From contig JAQYLT010000069.1 of the NCBI GenBank assembly GCA_028719885.1, positions 1-49,596 on the forward strand: a stretch of DNA of 49,596 nt. The letters run 5' to 3'. Positions within the stretch are counted from its first letter, which is position 1. Every line of letters begins with the position of its first letter. The translations under genes and the position numbers were made by a program. Below, one piece after another: positions 30,465 through 39,324 of this stretch. Origin of the DNA: Bacillota bacterium. Its GTDB lineage: Bacteria > Bacillota > Clostridia > Oscillospirales > Oscillospiraceae. A model generated the notes under the pieces. The model saw only the letters and a list, made by a program, of their open reading frames with translations, ran no database searches and was not told the origin of the DNA.

Positions 30465-31378
30465 GGCCCGTGGGGCGATTTGCCCCCACCCCCTCCGGCA
30501 GAATGCACCTGGGCAATGTGTTTGCCGCTCTGATCGCCTGGGCCTCCGTCCGCAGCCGGGGCGGGGAAATGGTGCTGCGGATGGAGGATTTGGACACCCA
30601 GCGCACCAGTTTGGAATATGCCAGCCAGCTCCGGGGGGATTTGGCTTGGCTGGGGCTGGACTACGACCGGGAAACCCCGCCCCAAAGCCAGCGAAGTGAG
30701 GTTTATGACCGGTATTTTGAACGGCTGAAGGAGCTGGGGCTGCTCTATCCCTGCTACTGCACCCGCAGCCAGCTCCACAGCGTCAATGCCCCCCACCTCA
30801 GCGACGGCACCTATGTCTACCCCGGCACCTGCCGGGATTTAAGCGAAGAAATGCGGGCCGCCATGAATCGGCCTCCCGCCTGGCGGGTGCGGGTGCCGGA
30901 CCGGCAGTGGGAATTTTGTGACTTGGTTCAGGGAGAATACCGGCTGAATCTGGCAACGGACTGCGGCGACATGGTGGTGCGCCGGGCGGACGGGGTGTAT
31001 GTCTACCAGCTGGCGGTCACCGTGGACGACGGGGAAGCGGGGGTCACGGAGGTGGTCCGGGGTATGGATTTACTCAGCTCCGCCCCCAGGCAGATGTATT
31101 TGCAGGAGCTCTTCGGTTTCCCCCACCCGGCATACGGCCACGTGCCCATGCTCCTGGCACCGGACGGCCGGAGGCTCAGCAAGCGGGACCGGGATTTGGA
31201 TTTGGGCCAGCTGCAAAAATGGGTATCCGCCCAAGAGGTGATTGGCACCCTGGCCTATTCCGCCGGTCTCATCGACCAGAACACCGCCATCAGCGCCAAG
31301 GAGCTGGCATCGGTATTTGATTGGAAAAAGCTGAAAGGCGACGCGATTTTCCTGGACGCCGCCGCCTTTGGAAGATGA
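30455..31378 (+). CDS. gluQ: Glutamyl-Q tRNA(Asp) synthetase
   Basis: A 307-residue truncated glutamyl-tRNA synthetase paralogue that attaches glutamate to queuosine in tRNA-Asp. VGRFAPTPSGRMHLGN holds the HIGH-like motif, and RRLSKRDRD near residue 240 the KMSKS-like motif. A zinc site is suggested by PCYCTR and, 20 residues on, YVYPGTC. The anticodon-binding domain of full GluRS is missing, as expected. The ATG at 30455 overlaps the preceding stop; an ATG at 30446 is also in frame. No clear ribosome site is visible, so translation is probably coupled to the upstream gene. Confidence 0.88.
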   Translation: MEIRPVGRFAPTPSGRMHLGNVFAALIAWASVRSRGGEMVLRMEDLDTQRTSLEYASQLRGDLAWLGLDYDRETPPQSQRSEVYDRYFERLKELGLLYPCYCTRSQLHSVNAPHLSDGTYVYPGTCRDLSEEMRAAMNRPPAWRVRVPDRQWEFCDLVQGEYRLNLATDCGDMVVRRADGVYVYQLAVTVDDGEAGVTEVVRGMDLLSSAPRQMYLQELFGFPHPAYGHVPMLLAPDGRRLSKRDRDLDLGQLQKWVSAQEVIGTLAYSAGLIDQNTAISAKELASVFDWKKLKGDAIFLDAAAFGR

Positions 31379-31386
31379 AAAACATT

Positions 31387-31500
31387 CGTAGGGCGGGCGG
31401 CTTGCCCCCGCCGCAAACGTTGCAGTTTGGAACCTGTACCATTCAACGAAACCGCCAGCAAGTTGGAAGCAAACGGCGGGGGCAAGCCACCCGCCCTACG
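31387..31500. repeat. Hairpin-ended repeat, GC-rich variant, complete
   Basis: A 114-bp element. The 27-nt left end (CGTAGGGCGGGCGGCTTGCC, then CCCGCCG) is inverted at the right end (CGGCGGGGGCAAGCCACCCG, then CCCTACG). The core contains the family motif TGTACCATTCAACGAA. It starts 9 nt after the gluQ stop and ends 48 nt before the next gene. Confidence 0.88.
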
Positions 31501-31547
31501 AAAAAATTTTTTCATATTTATACAGAAATCAGAAGGGAGAAATACGA

Positions 31548-32465
31548 ATGTCAAACGCACCTGTGCTTGTGGTTCTGGCTGCCGGGATGGGCAGCCGCTA
31601 CGGCGGATTAAAGCAGATTGACCCCGTGGGCAGCCATGGGGAGGCCATTCTGGACTATTCCATTTTTGACGCCTACGAGGCGGGCTTCCGGACAGCGGTC
31701 ATCCTCATCAAGGAGGCCATCCGGGAGGATTTCATGGCCACCGTGGGAAAACGGCTGGCAAAAAGCCCCATGGAAATTCGCTATGCCTACCAGGAGCTGA
31801 GCAAGCTGCCGGAGGGCTACGCCGTTCCCGAAGGCCGGGTCAAGCCCTTTGGCACCGGCCACGCAGTGATCTGCGCCGGAGAGGAAGTGGGGGACGCGCC
31901 CTTTGCTGTCATCAATGCCGATGACTACTATGGCAAGGCCGCCTTCAAGACGATTTTTGAGTTCCTCTCCGGAAGCCATGACCCCTACGGCTACTGCATG
32001 GTGGGCTACCGGCTGGACAAAACCGTGACGGAAAACGGCAGCGTGGCCCGGGGCGTGTGCGCCACCGATGAAACGGGCAATCTGCTGGGCATCACCGAGC
32101 GGACCCGGATCGAGAAATACGACGGCGGCATCCACTTCACCGAGGATGGGCAGAACTGGCAGGACCTGGCGCCGGACACCATCGTATCCATGAACCTGAT
32201 GGGCTTCCAGCCCAGCTTCCTCCGGGAGGCAAAGAGCCGCTTCCCCGCATTCCTGGACAAAGCGCTGAAAGAGAACCCCCTGAAAGGCGAGTATTTTCTC
32301 CCCTCCATCGTCCAGCAGCTGCTGAGCGAGGGCAAGGCCACCATGAAGGTGCTCACCTCCCCCGACCAGTGGTACGGCGTCACCTACGCCGCGGACAAGC
32401 CGGTGGTGGTGAAGGCTCTTGCCGATATGGCCAAGGAAGGCCTCTATCCCCAACCCCTCTTCTAA
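31548..32465 (+). CDS. Sugar-phosphate nucleotidyltransferase-like protein
   Basis: A 305-residue protein with an NTP_transferase fold. VLAAGMGSRYGGLKQIDPVG (about residues 9-28) is the nucleotide-binding G-x-G-x-R...K motif, and INADDYYG near 126 the metal-binding aspartate. Members make NDP-sugars, but this branch, short and without a C-terminal beta-helix, is not assigned a sugar. GGGAG lies 8 nt before the ATG. The gene is alone, between a hairpin-ended repeat and the terminator at 32471. Confidence 0.83.
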   Translation: MSNAPVLVVLAAGMGSRYGGLKQIDPVGSHGEAILDYSIFDAYEAGFRTAVILIKEAIREDFMATVGKRLAKSPMEIRYAYQELSKLPEGYAVPEGRVKPFGTGHAVICAGEEVGDAPFAVINADDYYGKAAFKTIFEFLSGSHDPYGYCMVGYRLDKTVTENGSVARGVCATDETGNLLGITERTRIEKYDGGIHFTEDGQNWQDLAPDTIVSMNLMGFQPSFLREAKSRFPAFLDKALKENPLKGEYFLPSIVQQLLSEGKATMKVLTSPDQWYGVTYAADKPVVVKALADMAKEGLYPQPLF

Positions 32466-32470
32466 ACAAA

Positions 32471-32494
32471 TTCCCCCGCCGAATGGCGGGGGAA
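32471..32494. terminator. Terminator between convergent genes
   Basis: A perfect 10-bp stem (TTCCCCCGCC / GGCGGGGGAA) with a GAAT loop. The reverse-strand tail TTTGTTT favours termination of the kduD operon; it may also stop the forward gene. Confidence 0.75.
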
Positions 32495-32507
32495 AATTCG
32501 TATGGAG

Positions 32508-33311
32508 TTAGGGCTGCTTGCCGATGTAGGCCAGGATGCCGCCGTCCACATAGAGCACGTGGCCGTTGACAAAATTGGAGGCGTCGGAGGCCAGGAACAC
32601 GGCGGGGCCTGCCAAATCATCCGGGTCGCCCCAGCGGTTCGCGGGGGTCTTGGCCAGGATGAAGCTGTCAAAGGGATGGCGGCTGCCGTCGGGCTGGGGC
32701 TCCCGCAGGGGGGCAGTCTGGGGGGTGGCGATGTAGCCCGGGCCGATGCCGTTGCACTGGATGTTATAAGCGCCATACTCGGAGCAGATGTTCCGGGTGA
32801 GCATTTTCAGGCCGCCCTTGGCAGCGGCATAGGCGGAGACGGTCTCCCGGCCCAGCTCGCTCATCATGGAGCAGACGTTGATGATCTTGCCGTGGCCCTT
32901 TTTGATCATGCCGGGAATCACGGCCTTGGCCATGATGAACGGGGCCACCAGGTCGATGTCGATCACCTGGCGGAAATCGGAGCAGGCCATCTCCGTCATG
33001 GGGATGCGCTTGATGATGCCGGCGTTGTTAACCAGAATGTCGATGGTGCCCAGGTCCTTTTCGATGGCGGCCACCATTTCCGCCACCTCGTCCTCTTTGG
33101 TCACGTCGCAGTAGTAGCCCTTGGCATCGATGCCCTTGGCGGCATAGTCAGCCAGGGCCTTTTCCATATGCTCCTTGCCCCGGCAGTTAAAGGCGATCTT
33201 CGCGCCCGCCTTGGCGTAGGCCTCTGCAATGGCGAAGCCGATGCCGTAGGCCGCGCCGGTCACCAGGGCGACCTTGCCCTCCAGGGAAAAGCTGTTCATA
33301 TCAAAGCTCAT
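32508..33311 (-). CDS. kduD: KduD-like short-chain dehydrogenase
   Basis: A 267-residue classical SDR, with NAD-binding TGAAYGIG near residue 19, NNAG near 95 and the catalytic YAAAK near 163. In pectin breakdown KduD reduces 2,5-diketo-3-deoxygluconate to KDG; the closely related gluconate 5-dehydrogenase is an alternative by sequence. The adjacent kduI gene supports the KduD role. AAGGAG lies 8 nt before the ATG. Last gene of the ATPase-kduI-kduD operon. Confidence 0.85.
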   Translation of the reverse strand: MSFDMNSFSLEGKVALVTGAAYGIGFAIAEAYAKAGAKIAFNCRGKEHMEKALADYAAKGIDAKGYYCDVTKEDEVAEMVAAIEKDLGTIDILVNNAGIIKRIPMTEMACSDFRQVIDIDLVAPFIMAKAVIPGMIKKGHGKIINVCSMMSELGRETVSAYAAAKGGLKMLTRNICSEYGAYNIQCNGIGPGYIATPQTAPLREPQPDGSRHPFDSFILAKTPANRWGDPDDLAGPAVFLASDASNFVNGHVLYVDGGILAYIGKQP

Positions 33312-33323
33312 GGTTTTTTCTCC

Positions 33324-34166
33324 TTACTTCAAGTCAGGGGTGGCGATGACGTCCATGTCATCGAATTCCTGATTCTCGCCGCCCATGGCCCAGATGAAAG
33401 TGTAGTTGCTGGTGCCCACGCCGGAGTGGATGCTCCAGGAGGGGCTGATGACGGCATCGTAATTCTGCATGACGATGTGTCTGGTCTCGTCAGGCTTGCC
33501 CATCATGTGAAAGACCACCTGATTCTCGGGAATTTCAAAATAGGTATAAACCTCCATGCGGCGTTCGTGGGTATGGCTGGGCATGGTGTTCCAGTTGCTG
33601 CCGGGCTCCAGAGCGGTCATGCCCATGGTCAGCTGGCAGGTTTTCAGGACGGAGGGATGGATGAACTGGTTGATGGTGCGCTTGTTGCAGGTCTCCAGAG
33701 CACCCAGAGGCCGCTTGGCAGCTTCTGCAATGGTGATGAGCTTGGTCTCATAGGCGCAGTGCGCGGGGGCGGAAACCATGTAGAACCGGGCGGGATTCTC
33801 TTTATCATCGGAGGCAAAGGTGACCTCCTTGGTGCCCATGGTGATGTACAGGCAGTCCTTGTAGCCCAGCGGATAGCGCACGCCATCGGCGCAGATCACA
33901 CCGGAACCACCCAGATTGAAGATGCCGATTTCCCGGCGCTCCAGCACATACTTGGTGCCGAAATTGCCCCAGACATCCAGCCCCTTGTCGATGGGGACCA
34001 CTTCGTGAACGGGCATGCAGCCGAAGGTGACCATCCGGTCCACATGGCTGTAAACGCAGACGACTTCGTCAGCCTTGTACAGTCCGGTGATCAGGAACTC
34101 CTTACGAAGCTCCTCGGTGGTGTAGCGGGCCACATCCTTGGGATGGGCAGAATAGCGAATATCCAT
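33324..34166 (-). CDS. kduI: 5-dehydro-4-deoxy-D-glucuronate isomerase
   Basis: A 280-residue cupin-type isomerase that converts 5-keto-4-deoxyuronate, released from unsaturated galacturonides, to 2,5-diketo-3-deoxygluconate. It opens MDIRYSAHPKDVARYTTEEL as in the family. The zinc site is visible in PSHTHERRMEVYTYFE (two His and a Glu, about residues 195-206) and in SWSIHSG (about 247). The product is the substrate of KduD, encoded 12 nt downstream. AGGAG lies ahead of the ATG at 34166. Length matches the family. Confidence 0.94.
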   Translation of the reverse strand: MDIRYSAHPKDVARYTTEELRKEFLITGLYKADEVVCVYSHVDRMVTFGCMPVHEVVPIDKGLDVWGNFGTKYVLERREIGIFNLGGSGVICADGVRYPLGYKDCLYITMGTKEVTFASDDKENPARFYMVSAPAHCAYETKLITIAEAAKRPLGALETCNKRTINQFIHPSVLKTCQLTMGMTALEPGSNWNTMPSHTHERRMEVYTYFEIPENQVVFHMMGKPDETRHIVMQNYDAVISPSWSIHSGVGTSNYTFIWAMGGENQEFDDMDVIATPDLK

Positions 34167-34182
34167 ATTTTTACTCCTTTTC

Positions 34183-35277
34183 TTATTTCGTATATTTGGT
34201 GGGAATGACCTGCTCGGTTTCGCCATCGAACAGGCTCACGCTGTCATAGGGGATGGAGAACTCCAGAAGAGAGTCCATGGCGGGGGTATGGTGGGGGTCC
34301 ACCTTCAAAATGGCCCGGTCGTCACCGGCGCTGATGTAGACGTTGGTGTTGTCGCCCAGCATCTCCGTCAGCTCCACCAGGCAACGGAACCGGTAGGCCT
34401 GCTCCCGCTCCTCCAGGCAGATGGCCTCGGGCCGGAAGCCGAAGACAATGGGCTTGCCCTCGTAGCCTGCCAGCTTGTCCTCCAGCACGGGAGCCAAATC
34501 GATCTCCATGGAGCCGAAGTGGATGCAGCCTTTTTTCACCGTGCCCCGGATGAAGTTCATGGGCGGCTCGCCGATGAAGCCCGCCACAAACACGTTGGCA
34601 GGACGGAAATACAGCTCGTAGGGGGTGCCCACCTGCTGAATCCGGCCGTCCCGCATGACCACGATCCGGTCCGCCATGGTCATGGCCTCGGTCTGGTCGT
34701 GGGTGACGTAGATGGTGGTGGCGCCGGTTTCCCGGTGAATCTGGGTGATTTCAGAGCGCATGGTCACCCGCTGCTTGGCGTCCAGGTTAGAAAGGGGCTC
34801 GTCCATCAGGAACACGCCCACCTTGCGGATGATGGCCCGGCCCACGGCCACACGCTGCCGCTGGCCGCCGGAAAGTGCCCGGGGCATCCGTTCCAGGTAG
34901 TCCGTCAGGCCCAAAACGGCGGCGGTACGGCGCACCTTTTCGTCGATGACATCCTCGTCCACTCCCTGCAGGGTCAGACCGAAGGCCAGATTGTCGTAAA
35001 CGGACATGTGGGGATACAGCGCGTAGCTCTGGAACACCATGGCGATGCCCCGCTCCCGGGGGCCCATTTCGTTGGCCCGCTTCCCGTCAATGAGGAATTC
35101 GCCCTTGCTGATTTCCTCCAATCCGGCAATCATCCGCAAAGTGGTGGATTTGCCGCAGCCGGAGGAGCCGACGAACACAATAAACTCCCCTTTTTCGATT
35201 TCCAGATTGAAATCATGGACGGCATGGAAGCCGTTGGGGTAGATTTTGTTTACGTCCTTCAAAGTTAAGTATGCCAA
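34183..35277 (-). CDS. CUT1 sugar importer ATPase (UgpC/MsmK/MsmX-like), copy 1
   Basis: A 364-residue ATPase. Walker A GSSGCGKST is near residue 37, signature LSGGQRQRVAVGRA near 135, Walker B VFLMDEPLSNLD near 155, followed by THDQTEAMTMADRI and a C-terminal TOBE-type regulatory domain (about 240-364). Such ATPases serve several oligosaccharide importers in Firmicutes. The start is a TTG at 35277: AAAGGGGG lies 8 nt upstream and no ATG is available. First gene of the operon with kduI and kduD. An activator-type promoter motif lies at 35369-35427. A second ATPase of the same family is at 41263-42327. Confidence 0.88.
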   Translation of the reverse strand: MAYLTLKDVNKIYPNGFHAVHDFNLEIEKGEFIVFVGSSGCGKSTTLRMIAGLEEISKGEFLIDGKRANEMGPRERGIAMVFQSYALYPHMSVYDNLAFGLTLQGVDEDVIDEKVRRTAAVLGLTDYLERMPRALSGGQRQRVAVGRAIIRKVGVFLMDEPLSNLDAKQRVTMRSEITQIHRETGATTIYVTHDQTEAMTMADRIVVMRDGRIQQVGTPYELYFRPANVFVAGFIGEPPMNFIRGTVKKGCIHFGSMEIDLAPVLEDKLAGYEGKPIVFGFRPEAICLEEREQAYRFRCLVELTEMLGDNTNVYISAGDDRAILKVDPHHTPAMDSLLEFSIPYDSVSLFDGETEQVIPTKYTK

Positions 35278-35368
35278 AAAATATGCCCCCTTTAGCAGTG
35301 TTTATAATGAAAACTATCCAATGACAAGGGGCTGTACCCCCTGGAATCAGCGCAATTTGTACAAGATA

Positions 35369-35427
35369 AGTATAAATGACCCACCCTGGGTTTTCTACTT
35401 CAAAAACAATTGAATTTATACACAAAA
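35369..35427 (-). promoter_or_regulatory. Activator-type promoter with 28-nt pectin-locus motif
   Basis: Reverse strand: a 28-nt motif at 35400-35427 (TTTTGTGTATAAA, 3 nt, AATTGTTTTTGA) is followed after exactly 25 nt by TATACT (35369-35374). There is no -35 consensus 17 nt upstream of that box. The same motif and spacing occur at 48393-48451. This fits an activator-dependent promoter for the ATPase-kduI-kduD operon. Confidence 0.55.
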
Positions 35428-35551
35428 CGGATAAAACCGACTTTTTCCCGAAAAAGGAGCCATGCAGCTGCCCCGAAAAGAGCAAATGGGCATATCAGCC
35501 GATCAATTGGTGCTTGACGAGCTCTCCCAACGGGATATGTTCCAACGTGTG

Positions 35552-35698
35552 CGTAGGGAACGCATTCATGCGTTCCGAAACGTCGGTTAACATCCAGGGT
35601 TTGTTGGATGGTAACAGGTTCCTTTTTTAAAACATTTTCCATTCAACATACCCCGATAAAACGTTACCGAGGCGGAATGCAAAAATGCATTCCCTACG
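35552..35698. repeat. Hairpin-ended repeat, GCATTCATGC / GCAAAAATGC variant
   Basis: Ends CGTAGGGAACGCATTCATGC (35552) and inverted GGAATGCAAAAATGCATTCC then CTACG (to 35698). The interior matches 16023-16184, with GTTGGATGG and CCATTCAACATACCCC. The interval 35428-35789 contains no gene. Confidence 0.82.
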
Positions 35699-35789
35699 AA
35701 GCATCCCGTCAAACCCCGATTTATCCATCTGCCGGGCAGGGCTGCCTGATACGAAAGGCAAAAGAGGGTAAAGCTTCCTAAATTAGCCA

Positions 35790-35818
35790 TGGACAAAACC
35801 GCGAGATTTTGGTATAAT
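35790..35818 (+). promoter_or_regulatory. Promoter of the AraC-type regulator
   Basis: TGGACA (35790-35795), 17-nt spacer, consensus TATAAT (35813-35818), about 30 nt before the start codon. Confidence 0.75.
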
Positions 35819-35848
35819 TGTAGAAAACTCAAATTGGGGTGTGATGAT

Positions 35849-36640
35849 ATGAATAACATCATTTATGTTGGGAAGCATCTTCTCACTCTGACCGTCAGCC
35901 GCCACGCCCACAGCAGCTGGGAGCTGGTCTACTGCACCGAGGGAGGCGGAACTTTCCACTTCGACGATTTCGACCTGACCTACAAAAAGGGCGATGTGGT
36001 TGTGGTGCCGCCGCTGGTTCCCCACTGCAACGACAGTGCCGACGGCTTCACCAACATTCACATCAACATCACCGACACCGCCCTGCCCTTTAAAAATCCG
36101 GTCATCGTCCAGGACGACAGCAACCAGTTTCTGCTCCAGGCCTTTCAGGCGGTTTACTTCCATTTCAACAGCGATTCCGACCGGCGGCGGGCGCTGCTGT
36201 CGCCTTATGGGGATTTGATCTGCTGCTATCTGCTGTGCTATCACAAAACCCAGCCGGTGAGCAAGGTGGTGGAGGAGATCGAAAACAACATCATCCAAAA
36301 CTACCCGGACTGCAACTATGAGCTGGACAAGTACCTCCAGTCCTTCCCATTCAGCTACGACTATCTCCGCAAGCTTTTCAAAAAGGAATTGGGCGTGACC
36401 CCCCACAAATACCTCACCGACAAGCGGCTGCAGACCGCGGCGGACATGCTCTCCTACGGCTACACCAACAGCCACAACATCGCGGAAATCTCCCAGCAGT
36501 GCGGCTTCCGGGAGCCGCTGTACTTCTCCCGCATGTTCAAGAAGAAGTACGGCGTGGCCCCCAGCTACTATCTGGAATCCCAGCAGCAGCCCCAGGAACC
36601 CCCGGATGAAGACAGCGTAAAAATCCTCCTGGAGCCTTAA
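35849..36640 (+). CDS. AraC-family transcriptional regulator
   Basis: A 263-residue regulator. The N-terminal cupin sensor domain (about 1-130) has SRHAHSSWELVYCTEGGGTF and GDVVVVPPLVPH, the usual AraC effector-binding pattern. The C-terminal double helix-turn-helix (about 160-250) reads FSYDYLRKLFKKELGVTPHK and ISQQCGFREPLYFSRMFKKK, then YGVAPSYYL. The start at 35849 is chosen over an in-frame ATG at 35789 that lies inside the promoter. It is the only regulator in the pectin locus and is the natural candidate for the shared 28-nt motif at 35400 and 48424. Its stop overlaps the converging GH105 stop. Confidence 0.88.
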   Translation: MNNIIYVGKHLLTLTVSRHAHSSWELVYCTEGGGTFHFDDFDLTYKKGDVVVVPPLVPHCNDSADGFTNIHINITDTALPFKNPVIVQDDSNQFLLQAFQAVYFHFNSDSDRRRALLSPYGDLICCYLLCYHKTQPVSKVVEEIENNIIQNYPDCNYELDKYLQSFPFSYDYLRKLFKKELGVTPHKYLTDKRLQTAADMLSYGYTNSHNIAEISQQCGFREPLYFSRMFKKKYGVAPSYYLESQQQPQEPPDEDSVKILLEP

Positions 36641-37755
36641 AGTCTCTTGATCTCCGTGTAGCACAAAATGAACGGAGCCACGCCCTTGGCGTCGTTCTCC
36701 ACCACCGGCTCGGAGATGTAGTATTCGTAGCTGCCGTCCCGGCGGCGGTTGCTCTCCGGACCCAGCCCCGCCACCAGGCAGATGCCGCCCAGATTCAGGG
36801 TATCCTCTGTAAAGGACAAATACTTCTCTACAATGCCGCTGAAGGTTTTCTTCCCTTTGGCGGCATATTCCTTTTCCAGAATGCCCAGCCGGGCGCCTTT
36901 CAGCATGGCATAGGCGATCATGGAGCTGCCGCTGGTTTCCAGGTAATTCCCCTCCCGGCCGATCTGATCCGGCACCTGGTAGTACATGCCGGTTTCCGGG
37001 TCCGCGTATTGGGCGACCCCCGCCATCAATTCGGTAAAGATGGCCGCCAAGGCTTCCCGGTCCGCCCCGGTGACGATTTCCAGCAGGTCCGCCAGGGCCA
37101 CGGAAAACCAACCGATGCTCCGCAGCCAGAAGTTCTTGGAGCAGCCGGTAACCGGGTCCGCCCAGAAGGCTTTCCGGCTGGCATCATAGCCATGGTAGTA
37201 GAGCTTTTTTTCCGGGTCGAACATTCTTTTGCGGACGGTTTCGATCTGGCGCAGAATGTCGGAAACATCCCCGCCGCCGAAAGCCTGCTGATACAGGGCA
37301 TAAAACACCTGGGCCATGTAGATGCCGTCCAGCCACACCTGATTGGGATAGATGGCCTTGTGCCAGAAATTCCCCTCCACAGTTCTGGGCTGGGTATCCA
37401 AATGGTGCTTGAGCTTCTCCGCCGCCAGGCGGTATTTTTCTTTCCCCGTGGCCCGGTACAGCGGCAGCAGCACCCGGCCCTCGTTGATGTCGTCCAGGTT
37501 GAATTTCTCCGGATGGTAGGTGCGGATGGTGCCGTCCTCCAGGATATAGGAATCGATAAAGTGCTCCACGAAATCGAAATACGCCGGTTCCCCGGTGATC
37601 TCCGCCATGGCAAGCAATGCGGTCATCATGCAGCCGTCGATGTAGTTCCAGGTGCCGCTTTTTCCCTCCCGGAGCTTTTCAATGTTCCAAATGGTCCGCT
37701 CCGGGGTGGATTCCCGGATGAGCCGATGAATGTATGCGTCAATTTTCTGATACAT
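36637..37755 (-). CDS. GH105/GH88 unsaturated uronyl hydrolase (YteR/YesR-like)
   Basis: A 372-residue (alpha/alpha)6-barrel hydrolase that removes the unsaturated uronic acid from rhamnogalacturonan or galacturonan fragments. Signature segments are GKSGTWNYIDGCMMTALL, WHKAIYPNQVWLDGIYMAQV with D143 as the likely catalytic acid (the same number as in Bacillus subtilis YteR, from memory), and GSSMIAYAMLKGARLG. No signal peptide, so it acts in the cytoplasm on imported oligosaccharides. GGGAGG precedes the ATG. It follows the GH28 gene in the same operon. Confidence 0.9.
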   Translation of the reverse strand: MYQKIDAYIHRLIRESTPERTIWNIEKLREGKSGTWNYIDGCMMTALLAMAEITGEPAYFDFVEHFIDSYILEDGTIRTYHPEKFNLDDINEGRVLLPLYRATGKEKYRLAAEKLKHHLDTQPRTVEGNFWHKAIYPNQVWLDGIYMAQVFYALYQQAFGGGDVSDILRQIETVRKRMFDPEKKLYYHGYDASRKAFWADPVTGCSKNFWLRSIGWFSVALADLLEIVTGADREALAAIFTELMAGVAQYADPETGMYYQVPDQIGREGNYLETSGSSMIAYAMLKGARLGILEKEYAAKGKKTFSGIVEKYLSFTEDTLNLGGICLVAGLGPESNRRRDGSYEYYISEPVVENDAKGVAPFILCYTEIKRL

Positions 37756-37773
37756 GAAAATCCTCCCTGCCGA

Positions 37774-39324
37774 TCAGCGGATGGAAAGGAACTCATAGTG
37801 GTTGGCCACCACGTTCTCCCCCGCCGCTCCCTCTACCAGAACATTCTCCATGGTGATCCGGCGCACATTGTCCAGATACAGTCCCAGGCGGCATTCCTCC
37901 TGGGCGAAATTTTTCATAATGGGCTTTCCGGGCTTGGCATCCGGGTCGAAGGTGAAGGAGCTGTCCTCAAAATGCACCTCGTCGATGGGGCTCTCCGGCA
38001 GGCCGTCGATGTAGCAGGCAGCCACCTGGACTTGGGTGCAGGTCAGATTGCGGAAGGTGAATTTCCCCAGGTGGGGGGTCCGCTCGTCCACCGGCAGCTG
38101 CTCCCGGCTCCACACATACTCGCTGAACCGGTCCGGGTCGCAGCAATTGTACCACATGTTGATGGCCACGGGGGTGAGCACAGCTTCCATGCGGATGTTT
38201 TCAAAGAGAATATTGTCCAGCCTGCAGTCCTTGCCCCGACCCCGGCGGGTTTTGATGCGAAGCCCCCGGTCGGTGCCCCGGAACCAGCACTGGGTCACGG
38301 AGAGGTTGGTCACCCCGGCGCCGATTTCGCTGCCCAGGGTCACCGCCCCGTGGCCGAATTCCATCAGGCAGTTGCGGATGGTGTGATGGTCGGCGGGCTG
38401 CTTGTATTTCCGGCCCAGGTCGATTTTACCGGACTTGATGGCAATGCAGTCATCCCCCACGCTGAACCGGCAGCCGATGATCTCCACCCCGTCGCAGGCT
38501 TCCGGGTCGATGGCGTCGGTGTTGGGGCTGTCCTTGGGAGCCTTGATGAACAGGTCATACAGGCCCACCTGCTGAGAGAAAAAGGGATGGAACTGCCAGG
38601 AGGCGGAATTCTGGGCGGTGATGCCGTGCACCGTCACATTCCGGCACCGGTTGAAGAAGAACAGCCGTGGCCGCCCCAGGGGAAATTCCCTGAAATGGGT
38701 CCAGAAGTCGCTGTTCTGGGCGTTGCCGTCCACGGTGCCCGGGCCCACCACGGTGATGTCCTGGGCATGCTCCGCGAAAATCAGCGCCTGATACATGGCA
38801 GCCGCGTTGCCCTCCCAGGCGCCGTACACGCTGCTTTCCCCGGTGAAGATGTCCGTCACCTCTCCGGGAATGGCAGGATAACGGCTCCGGTCCGTGGAGC
38901 CCAGCAGCACGGCACCCTCCCCCAGGGAAAGGGTGATGTGGCTTTTCAGGGTCAAAGGTGCGGTGAGATAGGTGCCCGCGGGGAAGTGGAGCAGGCCGTT
39001 TTCCGGCAGGCAGTGGATGGCGGCCTGGATGGCGGCGGTATCCTCCGTGACCCCGTCGCCCACAGCGCCGAAATCCTTCACATTCACACCGGCGCTCACC
39101 GTCTTGGTGGTGAATGAAATTTCCTCCGCTGCCTCTCCCATCTGGACTTTCAGACGATAGGTTTTCCCGGGGAGCAGGGAGAACAGGGAGAACACGTTGG
39201 TATTTCCCGTGGACTGCTCCACTCCATCCAGCCACACCCGGTAGGCCTCCGGGGCATAGTAGGGGGCATCGTTCTGCAGCTCAAAGCAGGCGGAAACCGG
39301 ACTGACAAACAGCGCTTGAATCAT
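37774..39324 (-). CDS. GH28 polygalacturonase family glycosidase, intracellular
   Basis: A 516-residue enzyme with an N-terminal beta-sandwich-like region (about 1-75) and a right-handed beta-helix from about 80 (VKDFGAVGDGVTEDTAAIQA). All GH28 catalytic elements are present: NTD (268-270), DD (291-292), GHG (324-326) and RIK (356-358). It hydrolyses alpha-1,4 links between galacturonic acids, or galacturonate-rhamnose links. No signal peptide is present; the start MIQALFVSPVSACFELQ is a fibronectin-type strand, not a leader. This suggests an exo-acting enzyme on imported oligomers. Its ATG overlaps the upstream gene's stop by 4 nt. Confidence 0.92.
   Translation of the reverse strand: MIQALFVSPVSACFELQNDAPYYAPEAYRVWLDGVEQSTGNTNVFSLFSLLPGKTYRLKVQMGEAAEEISFTTKTVSAGVNVKDFGAVGDGVTEDTAAIQAAIHCLPENGLLHFPAGTYLTAPLTLKSHITLSLGEGAVLLGSTDRSRYPAIPGEVTDIFTGESSVYGAWEGNAAAMYQALIFAEHAQDITVVGPGTVDGNAQNSDFWTHFREFPLGRPRLFFFNRCRNVTVHGITAQNSASWQFHPFFSQQVGLYDLFIKAPKDSPNTDAIDPEACDGVEIIGCRFSVGDDCIAIKSGKIDLGRKYKQPADHHTIRNCLMEFGHGAVTLGSEIGAGVTNLSVTQCWFRGTDRGLRIKTRRGRGKDCRLDNILFENIRMEAVLTPVAINMWYNCCDPDRFSEYVWSREQLPVDERTPHLGKFTFRNLTCTQVQVAACYIDGLPESPIDEVHFEDSSFTFDPDAKPGKPIMKNFAQEECRLGLYLDNVRRITMENVLVEGAAGENVVANHYEFLSIR

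Noticed and set aside
32502..34208. Forward open frame opposite kduD and kduI
   Set aside because: The reverse-strand genes have complete family motifs, and this frame is codon-bias shadow only.
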